Shown here: piece after piece, positions 42,166-49,896 of the stretch
How positions within the stretch are numbered: position 1 is the stretch's first letter
How the letters are laid out: each line of letters starts with the position of its first letter
From: Bacteroidaceae bacterium
Lineage (GTDB): Bacteria; Bacteroidota; Bacteroidia; Bacteroidales; Bacteroidaceae
Reading direction: 5' to 3'
Assembly (NCBI GenBank): GCA_017621515.1
Contig: JAGASY010000013.1
Location: 1-64,000, forward strand
Length of the DNA stretch: 64,000 nucleotides
Translations under genes and position numbers: made by a program
The notes under the pieces: model-generated
The model's database searches: none
Told to the model about the DNA's origin: nothing
What the model saw: only the letters and a program-made list of their open reading frames with translations

Positions 42166-43038
42166 TTAGCCAATGGTGTTGCTTTCCAACAGTTCAACAA
42201 TAAGACTTTCAACATCTGCATCGCTGGAAGTCAGTGTCTTATTCTCTTTTGCCTTGAAGACAATATTCTTCACAGCCTTCACATTAGTAGGCGAACCTGC
42301 CTTACCAATCTGCTCAGGATCTGCTTCGATGTCTGCTGCACCCCACGACTGTATCACAAGATAAGGACGAGACTCATAGAATGCCTTCTCCTCGTCAGAA
42401 AGAGCCGCAATCTCAGAAGTGGTCTTTGCCTTCTTATACTTCATGACAAGCTTGGCATTACGGCTGCGACAAGGAGCCGCGCTTCCGTTGACTGTCACCA
42501 CGATAGGCATAGGACCTTCTACGGTTTCTACACCACCGTCGATATGACGTTTTGCCACAATCTTCTCTTTTGTACATTCCAGAATCTCTTCTGTATAAGT
42601 AATCTGAGTCAGCCCAAGTTTCTCTGCCACCTGAGGACCGACCTGCGCCGTATCGCCATCAATAGCCTGACGACCGCAAAGAATGATGTCGTAGTCGCCA
42701 ATCTTCTTTATACCCTGAGCAAGAGAGTAGCTTGTTGCGAGGGTGTCAGCACCACCGAGAGCACGGTCTGTAAGCAGACATCCGGCATCTGCACCACGGA
42801 AAAGTCCCTCACGCAGCACCTCTGTCGCCTTCGGCAGACCCATTGTCAGCATTGTAATAGTAGAGCCGGGATTGGCATCTTTCAATCTCAAAGCCTGTTC
42901 CAAGGCATTCAAGTCCTCAGGGTTGAAAACGGCTGGAAGAGCAGCACGGTTTACAGTACCCTCTGGGGTCATCGCGTCCGGTCCGACATTACGTGTGTCA
43001 GGAACCTGCTTCGCGAGTACGATGATTTTTAAACTCAT
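42166..43038 (-). CDS. etfB: Electron transfer flavoprotein beta subunit
   Basis: A 290-residue ETF beta subunit. The start at 43038 (MSLKIIVLAKQVPDTRNVG) matches the family N terminus; the longer in-frame extension is non-coding and includes the promoter region. Other features are FNPEDLNALEQALRLKD, YDIILCGRQAIDGDTAQVGP (nucleotide-binding) and a C-terminal arm. It forms the ETF heterodimer with EtfA, supporting acyl-CoA dehydrogenation. It is the first gene of the operon, with a strong promoter at 43113-43144. Confidence 0.94.
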   Translation of the reverse strand: MSLKIIVLAKQVPDTRNVGPDAMTPEGTVNRAALPAVFNPEDLNALEQALRLKDANPGSTITMLTMGLPKATEVLREGLFRGADAGCLLTDRALGGADTLATSYSLAQGIKKIGDYDIILCGRQAIDGDTAQVGPQVAEKLGLTQITYTEEILECTKEKIVAKRHIDGGVETVEGPMPIVVTVNGSAAPCRSRNAKLVMKYKKAKTTSEIAALSDEEKAFYESRPYLVIQSWGAADIEADPEQIGKAGSPTNVKAVKNIVFKAKENKTLTSSDADVESLIVELLESNTIG

Positions 43039-43112
43039 ATAAAAATATAGGTATAAATTTGTGTTTATAGATTCGTCATTAACTCTTTTACATGCAATAA
43101 TACCTGCATCTG

Positions 43113-43144
43113 CAAAGGTAAAACAAAATAAGTTCTGCACCAAA
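43113..43144 (-). promoter_or_regulatory. Promoter of the etfB-etfA-acd operon
   Basis: On the minus strand TTTG (43144-43141), 20 bp, then TACCTTTG (43120-43113). This matches the consensus well and lies 74 bp before the etfB start. Confidence 0.7.
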
Positions 43145-43261
43145 AAAGTAAAGAGTTTTCTGTTTGACGGGCTTTCATATTTCAGGTATGCAAGAAAAAG
43201 GAAAGAACACATCATGAAGAGTGTCCTTATTTATATACAACCAGAGCTATATATATTCACG

Positions 43262-43325
43262 GAGGAGTCAGTCGAATACATCCGCGAAAGAAGCATGAGG
43301 AGCCTGTCAGATAATCTACATAAAT
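43262..43325 (+). repeat. R1 repeat pair upstream of element D
   Basis: Two R1 units begin GAGGAGTCAGTCG at 43262 and GAGGAGCCTGTCAG at 43297, 35 bp apart. They lie on the truncated side of element D. A 172-codon frame covering 43061-43579 runs through repeats and is not considered a gene. Confidence 0.7.
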
Positions 43326-43674
43326 CCTTAGCGAGAAAGCATTCAAGCATGCCCTACAAAAAAGATGCCAATGGCGAAAAACAGGAACAGGCAAGAAACG
43401 TTTTAGTCACAAAAAGCATAAAATCAGGTACAAATAGACAGCAAATTACTACATTTGCCGCCACTATGATTTTCTTAATTGTTAAAATTCCAAGTCCTCT
43501 GGCATGCGTCAAAATGAAGTGCACCGAACTTTCCTCGCAGAACGGGGATTCTACACGCATTTTCAAAAGCTTCCGATAAATGTGAAATAGTGTTTCATTT
43601 CGGAGTGTTTCCTTTACATTTATTTATTCTCGGCGAAGAGTCTTTTTGGAAAAAGTACTAAGTTTTCAAATTTT

Positions 43675-43772
43675 CAGCGCACTGTCGCCACATTTTCAGC
43701 GCACTGTAAATTTATTTGCAGTGCGCTACAATTTTAAGAACTTAGTAGATTGGAGAAATTTTCAGCGTAGAT
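43675..43772. repeat. 22-bp-phased CGCACTG array in element D
   Basis: Clear motifs start at 43675, 43697 and 43719 (period 22). The next position, 43741, is degenerate, and a partial motif CAGCGTAG sits at 43763, again on the 22-bp grid. Confidence 0.82.
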
Positions 43773-43971
43773 TTTTTGAAAAAGCACCGGGAAACGGAGA
43801 AAAAGACAGTTTACCTCAGTTGAAATGTTAAGAAGTGTATAATCGACTGTTTGGGGAGAGCGTCTGAACAGAAACCTGAAAATGGGTGGTTCCGGAGCGG
43901 TGTTTGGGGGTTAAAATGGTAAAAATGACTGTAATTTATTAATAGTCATCGAATTACCGGAATACTCAGAA

Positions 43972-44008
43972 TTCTCGAAAAATTGCGTCCGGCGCATTTT
44001 TTCGAGAA
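43972..44008. other. Conserved hairpin of the large elements (best copy)
   Basis: Arms 43972-43987 and 43993-44008 pair at 15 of 16 positions around the loop TCCGG. Counterparts occur at the same place in copies A (about 352-384), B (13755-13798) and C (27155-27189). Compared with C, two stem pairs differ by compensating changes (C-G to T-A and G-C to A-T). Confidence 0.75.
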
Positions 44009-44169
44009 TTTTGAGAAATTTTATATCCCGTTGATTCTCAATGTTTTATCTTTGTGACAAAAATTTCGTCTTTTTGTCACTGGCAAAAAATCGTCCGAAA
44101 TGTTAAATTTTCATTTTGGGCGAAAATATCATTTTGTCAAATTGAGAAAGTGGATTTTGTCATGTGTTT

Positions 44170-44235
44170 TTACTGTTTTAAGAATGAGTGCATTCGAAAG
44201 ATGTCTCCGTCTAAAACAGCATGGAGGAACTTGTG
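44170..44235. repeat. R1-like sequence beside the L end of element D
   Basis: Diverged R1 sequences (GTGCATTCGAAAGATGTCTCC and CATGGAGGAACTTG) occupy the same side of the element as the R1 units of copies A, B and C. Confidence 0.45.
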
Positions 44236-44325
44236 AAACCTCATTATATATATTTTGATTAGATTATTCGCATGGATTATGTTATGTAACATATATAGCT
44301 ATGAATGAAAGGTTGTAATAAGTGC

Positions 44326-44333
44326 TACATTTG
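44326..44333 (+). promoter_or_regulatory. Candidate -7 box for the secreted-protein pair
   Basis: TACATTTG fits TAnnTTTG 31 bp before the ATG at 44364. No well-spaced -33 box is evident. Confidence 0.4.
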
Positions 44334-44363
44334 TAACATTGTTTAACTTAAAAGCTAATTGAT

Positions 44364-44859
44364 ATGAAAAAGGTATTTCTTGCTATTGGGTGTTTGTTTC
44401 TATTTTTGGGGATTAGGACCAAAACCGGCTCATTGCCCAGACTGGGTGCCCGATATTCCGGATGGCGATGATTCTGATTACACCAAAGGACCAATGGATG
44501 AATATGGCAGATTAAGGGACTTAGATCCGGACTTGAACGATACCATATTTATAAATACTGATTCTGTTTGTTCAAAAAAGAAATTTATTTATAATCATAC
44601 AGTAATAAAAAGTGGTGCTTCTTTAACATTGCGTGGGCAGACGACTTTTTATCGAAATGCGACGTTAACAGTGGAAGATGGTGCTTCTTTCGTTGTTGAT
44701 GCTGCGTATGTTGAAAATGCTGATATATCGGTGAAACCCGGTGGAGATGTGAAGGTTATCAACTATGGTGTAATAAGAATATGCAAGGGAAAGGATTATA
44801 TTCTTCCTTTAGGGGCATCAATGGAGGTTACTAATGGCATTATATTTACTTACGAATAA
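44364..44859 (+). pseudogene. Small secreted protein interrupted by a +1 frameshift
   Basis: ATG at 44364 opens a good signal peptide (MKKVFLAIGCLFLFLG), but this frame stops after 35 codons. The rest of the protein continues in the +1 frame from about 44408 (GLGPKPAHCPDWVPDIPDG... to 44859). Removing one G from the GGGG run at 44408-44411 rejoins them into a protein of about 165 residues. The mature part is acidic at first, then beta-strand-like (HTVIKSGASLTLRGQT, VEDGASFVVD), like small beta-helix surface proteins. It may be a real mutation, a sequencing error in T5G4, or recoding. It precedes another secreted protein by 11 bp, probably in one operon. Function unknown. Confidence 0.6.
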
Positions 44860-44870
44860 CAAATAATATT

Positions 44871-46058
44871 ATGAGAAAAAGTTTATTTTTATTTCTTGCG
44901 TTATTTTGTTTGTTCTTCTGCATGTCGGAAGCACAGATACGACCGCTTATAGAAAAAGGCAAGTCTTGGCATGTAAGGACATACGGTCCTTATAGTCTTG
45001 TGTTTGGTATTTATAATGAAGGACCTGATGAAGAATATGATTTGTGTTTCATGGAAGACGCGGATACAGTGATAAATGGAAGAACATACATGAAACTCAC
45101 TTATCAAAACGGTCATTATTTCATTCCATTTCATAAGGACGGAGCTGTGTATGCTATTTTGCGGGAAGAAGACGGAAAGGTATATGCGTGGAATAAGGCA
45201 TACGGTAGAGAGATTCTGCTGTATGACTTCACCTTGAATGAAGGCGATGAGTTTGAATTGCAATCTTTCTGCGACACAGGAACATACAGCTGTAAGGTGG
45301 AAGAAGTGTCATATATAGAGGCAAACGGCATAAGGCTGAAGAATATTCTGTTTTCATCAATCTATTCGGAGTTGTCTCCTGAAGAAATAGAAGAGCATCC
45401 AGTATATACTACATGGACGGAGTGTTTGGGAGGGGTGATGCCACAGACCCACCCAGATGAAAGTACACTACTAATGGATGGAGGAGCTTATGAACAGGTT
45501 TCGTATATCACCTATTCTGATGGAGGCTATATACCAGCGCGATATGATGGTCATTATCTTCATGGTCAACAATTGGTGCTTGGAAAGGAGGTTACTTCGG
45601 AGATTCCGGAAGACAGGCGAGGACATGATGACTTGAAATATGAATTTGTGGATGAACATACACTCCATGTGTATGGTACGATGTGGACGAAGCGCAATCC
45701 CAATCAGTACATTTATTTGACAGGTGTTCAAGTGGATGTTTCTCCTTGTCCTACTTTTGAATTTAAATTTGAAGTGGACGAGCTTGAACCGCACGTGGAA
45801 GGAGAAGGCGCTTATACCGTAGATTTGTATTTTGGAGGGTTTGGTCCGCTTTTCTTAGGTTCTGTTTATAGGTTTACAGACAGCGAGGGAGTGCATGTCG
45901 TTGAATTTAATAGAGAACAAGTTTTAGGCATAGATGAACGACACGTGGAAGAAGCCCGTGTCGATGAACGGATATTCAATTTGTCCGGTTGCGTGATAAA
46001 AAATGTGCCGAAAAAAGGCATATATATAAAAGGCGGAAAGAAGTATATGGTGCGTTAG
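44871..46058 (+). CDS. Secreted protein with type IX-like sorting tail
   Basis: A 395-residue protein of unknown function. The signal peptide (MRKSLFLFLALFCLFFCMSEAQ) is followed by a beta-rich, acidic body with no recognised domain. The last 30 residues (IFNLSGCVIKN then KKGIYIKGGKKYMVR) match the short C-terminal sorting tail common in Prevotella secreted proteins and resemble the end of the fucosidase at 5227. It is therefore a candidate substrate of the type IX system encoded from 46234 to 52378. It lies 11 bp downstream of the frameshifted gene. The DNA looks AT-rich and lacks close neighbours of known role. Confidence 0.75.
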   Translation: MRKSLFLFLALFCLFFCMSEAQIRPLIEKGKSWHVRTYGPYSLVFGIYNEGPDEEYDLCFMEDADTVINGRTYMKLTYQNGHYFIPFHKDGAVYAILREEDGKVYAWNKAYGREILLYDFTLNEGDEFELQSFCDTGTYSCKVEEVSYIEANGIRLKNILFSSIYSELSPEEIEEHPVYTTWTECLGGVMPQTHPDESTLLMDGGAYEQVSYITYSDGGYIPARYDGHYLHGQQLVLGKEVTSEIPEDRRGHDDLKYEFVDEHTLHVYGTMWTKRNPNQYIYLTGVQVDVSPCPTFEFKFEVDELEPHVEGEGAYTVDLYFGGFGPLFLGSVYRFTDSEGVHVVEFNREQVLGIDERHVEEARVDERIFNLSGCVIKNVPKKGIYIKGGKKYMVR

Positions 46059-46121
46059 CAGTCCGATCTAAAAACAACCATATATAGCCACAACAAACAA
46101 AATCAGAGCAACTTCTTAAAC

Positions 46122-46173
46122 AAAAAAAAGACTTCCCGATTCTTTAATTGTATAAAACTAAAGAACCGGGAAG
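46122..46173 (-). terminator. Terminator of the gld operon
   Basis: CTTCCCG-A-TTCTTTA (46132-46146) pairs with TAAAGAA-C-CGGGAAG (46159-46173), 14 pairs with one mismatch. On the minus strand it runs into eight T. It lies about 60 bp after gldN and may also stop the convergent 44871 gene. Confidence 0.85.
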
Positions 46174-46233
46174 CCGCACCTAAAATAGGGTTATAAGGAT
46201 TTTAGGAAGCTTTATCAGACATAGAAAATAATC

Positions 46234-47325
46234 TTAATGTCTCTGTCTGCGCACTGAAACACGCGGAGCAGAAGAGCCGGACGAACTTGAAGACTTTTCG
46301 CTCTTCTCTTTCTTGCTTGCAGAAGAACGTCTCGATGTGCGAGACGAAGAAGCTGTAGCCTTTCCTGTTGTCGCAGAAGAGGAAACACGTCTCCTCCCTT
46401 TCTTTGCGTTGGCAGCATTGGCAATAGAATCCTGACGCGCAAGCTCCACGGAATCAACAGGAGTCGCCCATATATTCTTCTCGAAATCAGTAATTTCCTT
46501 TTCAATACGCTTCTGTTCTTTCACCAAAGCACTGTCAGTCGTACAATACTGCTGCAAAGAACGATTCTGCATGTTTGTCGTCATATAGATGGTTCCTTTA
46601 TACTGATTTGTAGCAAAGAAGTCGTCCATAGACATTGTTGCCGCATTGTTCAGATTGCTTATCATCACAGAATGTTTGCTAAGATAAGGGGCAAGGTCAT
46701 CATACTTAATCCAGAACATCGGGTATTTGCGCATGTCCATACTGAAATCATCTGCACGATGAAGAACCGGACACAAAGCTACAACCCGTGTATGATAGGT
46801 TGCCGTATGCTGATCGTAATAGGAACTTTCCTTAACATTAAAGCTCAGAACCTCTGCAGACGGAATATCGCTGTTGTCCACCTTGATTGTCCGTCCTTCA
46901 ATCTCATACAAGATATGATACCTGTCAAGCATGTCCTTGAAGTGCATTCTGTTCTCCTTGGAGAAGTCCTCCACACCGTCAAGTTTATAATCGTATGCAG
47001 GCAATTTACCTGTGTTCAAGAGTTGAAAGATAAGCGTGAAAAGGTTCACTTCATTCCCCATTGGTTCAACAGGATAATAAAGAGCTGCATTCTCATCCTT
47101 TTTCAAATCAAGAGTACGATATATATCACGTCTCCACGCAACATCCTCCGGCACATCGACAGGAGTAGGAAACATCAACGTAGCACGGTCAACTGGCTGT
47201 GCCGCCCCATTGTTACCAGTTCTGTTCGTGGCACCATTGTTTGTTCTTACACGGCTTTTTGCCGGCTGCGCCATAGCACTTCCGACAAGGCAGATACCGA
47301 AAAGTATGAATAATATACGTTTCAT
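46234..47325 (-). CDS. gldN: Type IX secretion protein GldN/PorN
   Basis: A 363-residue periplasmic component of the type IX secretion system, which forms the ring with GldK under the outer membrane. It has a signal peptide (MKRILFILFGICLVGSAMAQ) and conserved segments PTPVDVPEDVAWRRDIYRTL and NPLF-like YYPVEPMGNEVNLFTL. The C-terminal 60 residues are an unusual Ser/Lys/Arg-rich low-complexity tail (SSSATTGKATASSSRTSRRS and onward), probably disordered. It is the last gene of porP-gldK-gldL-gldM-gldN, 16 bp after gldM. Confidence 0.93.
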   Translation of the reverse strand: MKRILFILFGICLVGSAMAQPAKSRVRTNNGATNRTGNNGAAQPVDRATLMFPTPVDVPEDVAWRRDIYRTLDLKKDENAALYYPVEPMGNEVNLFTLIFQLLNTGKLPAYDYKLDGVEDFSKENRMHFKDMLDRYHILYEIEGRTIKVDNSDIPSAEVLSFNVKESSYYDQHTATYHTRVVALCPVLHRADDFSMDMRKYPMFWIKYDDLAPYLSKHSVMISNLNNAATMSMDDFFATNQYKGTIYMTTNMQNRSLQQYCTTDSALVKEQKRIEKEITDFEKNIWATPVDSVELARQDSIANAANAKKGRRRVSSSATTGKATASSSRTSRRSSASKKEKSEKSSSSSGSSAPRVSVRRQRH

Positions 47326-47341
47326 TTATTTGTTTGTTTTA

Positions 47342-48910
47342 TCAGTTGACAATAACTTCCATAGATGCAGGAAGCGTGCGTTCTATACCGTCAGGACCAA
47401 TGGCATGTACACGCGAAATATAAAAACGCTTGCCGCGCGTAAGCCTGCGGAAAAGTTCTTTCTGACGCGGAGTGAAATCACCCGACTGGGACACTTCCGG
47501 AACAGCATTTCCCATGTTATCAAAAAAGACTGTTTCAAAACCGGTTACGCGGAAAGATATATCAAGAAGTCCGTCGTCGATTGCGGCTCCAATGCCACCG
47601 GTACTGAGAAGTGCGGCTTTTGACAATGGAGTTCCTCCCTTGTAGCGGTTCTTCACACCTTTGTCATCAGCAAATTCAATATAAGCCGTAGGGTCTGGCA
47701 ATTTACGCACATGGAAAGAGAATTTTCCCATTTCCTGCATACGTCCTTCATTGTTGGCTGTTACAGTCATGACCACATCACTTCCGACCGTCGTAGGTAC
47801 TGCAACATAAGAGCCATCGCCTTTCTTCGTCAATGTACCTCCTGTCATAGATAGGTTTATCCTATTCGCAGGAACACCCGGTACAGAGACACTTATCGGA
47901 TTCTGATAGCCGGCATACAACATGTTCATCAATGTAGCTGAGACTGTAGCAGAGGGTTCCACTACGGTATAAGGCTGTTCAAATTCTCTTCGTATAGTTT
48001 CCCCATTTCCACTTCGCATAACCATATATCCGCGAAGCGTAAAATCACCGGTAGAGTTGCATATTGTTTCATATCTACCATCACCGGACTTCAGCAAAGT
48101 ATTCCCCACATAAATGTCCGGACGTTGGGTCGTATCCACCGCTGCCATTATAATCTGTGCAGAAAACTTACTTCCACGAACTACCGTCTGTGCACTCGGA
48201 ATTACGTATGCCTGAACCTGATTCACACGCACATCCTTCACGTCAATGTTTGCCACAAGCTGATGTAGCACCTCACCTTCGGCATAACGCACATCCGATT
48301 GCAGTTTAGTAAGCATCGTAACAGCAGCTGCAACAGGAGTATTTTCAAACATATATTCCTCCCAGTTCTTACCAAGAACGCTTGCCTTTCGAGGCACTTC
48401 TGTGGAAAGGTTGTTTCCGATAATCTGCCTCTTGACAGAGTCGTCCACCATATCCAAGATATCATTCCGATATTTATTTATGGCAGTACGCAAAGCCTTT
48501 CCCTGACCTACTCCCGGAGCCAACATCACATGAGTGGCAGACTCAAGATTATCTTTGGCACTGATGTTGTTGATATCTGCATCTTTACCATCTGCATCAC
48601 GCACAATCTTCCATTTCAGTTCCTCGGCAAAAGTATATATCGAGTCAGAAATAGTCCGCACCTGCTGCGCCTTTTGATACCATTCTCTTGTTTTCTCCGG
48701 ATTCTGCTGCATCGCCGCCTCCAACTCGGAATATATTGCCGCATTCTGCGTTGAAGAATTCAACGTTGACTTGTTCAGGCTTTCATCCATAAGAGTAAAT
48801 CCCTTTAGCACATCGGAACTGACGTTCAATGCAAGCATTGCCATCAATACGACGTACATAAGATTTATCATCTTCTGACGAGGAGAAAGTTTTCTTTTCT
48901 TTATAGCCAC
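47342..48910 (-). CDS. gldM: Type IX secretion motor protein GldM/PorM
   Basis: A 522-residue inner-membrane protein. A single N-terminal membrane helix (KMINLMYVVLMAMLALNVS) is followed by a helical periplasmic domain and beta domains ending in IERTLPASMEVIVN. GldM pairs with GldL to form the proton-driven motor that powers protein export through the outer membrane. It lies 97 bp downstream of gldL. The length matches the family, and no anomaly is visible. Confidence 0.95.
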   Translation of the reverse strand: MAIKKRKLSPRQKMINLMYVVLMAMLALNVSSDVLKGFTLMDESLNKSTLNSSTQNAAIYSELEAAMQQNPEKTREWYQKAQQVRTISDSIYTFAEELKWKIVRDADGKDADINNISAKDNLESATHVMLAPGVGQGKALRTAINKYRNDILDMVDDSVKRQIIGNNLSTEVPRKASVLGKNWEEYMFENTPVAAAVTMLTKLQSDVRYAEGEVLHQLVANIDVKDVRVNQVQAYVIPSAQTVVRGSKFSAQIIMAAVDTTQRPDIYVGNTLLKSGDGRYETICNSTGDFTLRGYMVMRSGNGETIRREFEQPYTVVEPSATVSATLMNMLYAGYQNPISVSVPGVPANRINLSMTGGTLTKKGDGSYVAVPTTVGSDVVMTVTANNEGRMQEMGKFSFHVRKLPDPTAYIEFADDKGVKNRYKGGTPLSKAALLSTGGIGAAIDDGLLDISFRVTGFETVFFDNMGNAVPEVSQSGDFTPRQKELFRRLTRGKRFYISRVHAIGPDGIERTLPASMEVIVN

Positions 48911-49007
48911 TTCTGTAAAGTTTAATGATTAAAGTTCGTTCTGCATGTAAAAACAGTGTTTACTGCTACCGAACATAGACGGTTCTGGTACAGAACCTTT
49001 ATTCTTT

Positions 49008-49862
49008 TCACTTCATGTTTACTTTCAAAGCTTCAACCATACGTGCATACACAGCATTCAACTCTTCCAGTTGCTCTGCAAGTTTTACGGTCTGTGCATT
49101 CACATCGTCTATGGTATTGCTCTGCGCACTTACACTACGAAGCTGTATCTCATAGAATTTGTTGATACCGGTAAGAGTACGGTTCATATTCTCCATCTCT
49201 TCCGAATCACGAGTAAGACGTGCAGACTGTTCCGCAACTTGCTGTAATGTTTCCGTCAACGACTTCAACTGCTCTACATAAGCTTGGGTAGCCTCCGCCA
49301 TATCCGGTGTCATTCCCGCATACTGCGGATTACATAATATCGGAGAAGACGCAATATTGCCGGCAAGCTGTGAAGAATCAACAGGCGCTGCGTCCTCTGC
49401 AGACGGCTGCACACCTTGCGATTGATTGTCTGAAGCTACATTCTGTCCAACCGGAACACCACCGCCAATAATGATAGTTCCTCCCATACCACCAGTTACA
49501 CCACCAGCTATACCGCTTGCCATATCACCAGTTACACCTCCTGCAACTCCGGACACGCCACCGATAATCACCGGTTGCGCAGCACCTCCCATACTTTGTG
49601 TAGCAACAGTCGAAGTACCTTCCGTTTCTTCGTCTCTGTCCCACGGACGCTCAAAACCGGCAAGGAAGAACACGATAACCTCAGTGCCCATACCGATAAA
49701 AAGCATAATATCCGCTCCAGCAATATGCGTAAGTTTGAAAAGTGCACCAAGAATCACAATAGATGCACCCCAACTATATGCGTAATTCAGAAACATCTGT
49801 CCGGGCTTACTGTCCATCCAGCGTTGTATGACTGACAAGTTCTTGATTTTATTCTTCGCCAT
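49008..49862 (-). CDS. gldL: Type IX secretion motor protein GldL/PorL
   Basis: A 284-residue inner-membrane protein with two membrane helices (YAYSWGASIVILGALFKLTH and MLFIGMGTEVIVFFLAGF); the second contains the conserved Glu of the motor. The C-terminal half is a coiled coil ending VYARMVEALKVNMK. Between them is a Gly/Val-rich repeat (about 85-140; GGVSGVAGGVTGDMASGIAG and similar), absent from most GldL proteins I know. It works with GldM to energise export. It is transcribed 34 bp after gldK. Confidence 0.94.
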   Translation of the reverse strand: MAKNKIKNLSVIQRWMDSKPGQMFLNYAYSWGASIVILGALFKLTHIAGADIMLFIGMGTEVIVFFLAGFERPWDRDEETEGTSTVATQSMGGAAQPVIIGGVSGVAGGVTGDMASGIAGGVTGGMGGTIIIGGGVPVGQNVASDNQSQGVQPSAEDAAPVDSSQLAGNIASSPILCNPQYAGMTPDMAEATQAYVEQLKSLTETLQQVAEQSARLTRDSEEMENMNRTLTGINKFYEIQLRSVSAQSNTIDDVNAQTVKLAEQLEELNAVYARMVEALKVNMK

Positions 49863-49896
49863 TTGATTCTATATTTTATAAATTGCTTAACAAAAA

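Larger units (their letters stand above)
43467..44180 (-). repeat. Large intergenic element, copy D (truncated)
   Basis: Inverted relative to A and B. The R box is at 43467-43522, the array at 43675-43772, a strong hairpin at 43972-44008 and the L arm TATCATTTTGTCA at 44127-44139. The approximately 100 bp beyond the R box, present in the other three copies, is missing. The array to L-arm distance is still 367 bp. R1-like units follow at 44170-44235. The element lies between the divergent etf operon and the gene at 44364. Confidence 0.82.

Noticed and set aside
43061-43579. 172-codon frame upstream of element D
   Set aside because: It runs through the etf promoter, R1 repeats and the R box of element D; no homologous frame at other copies.
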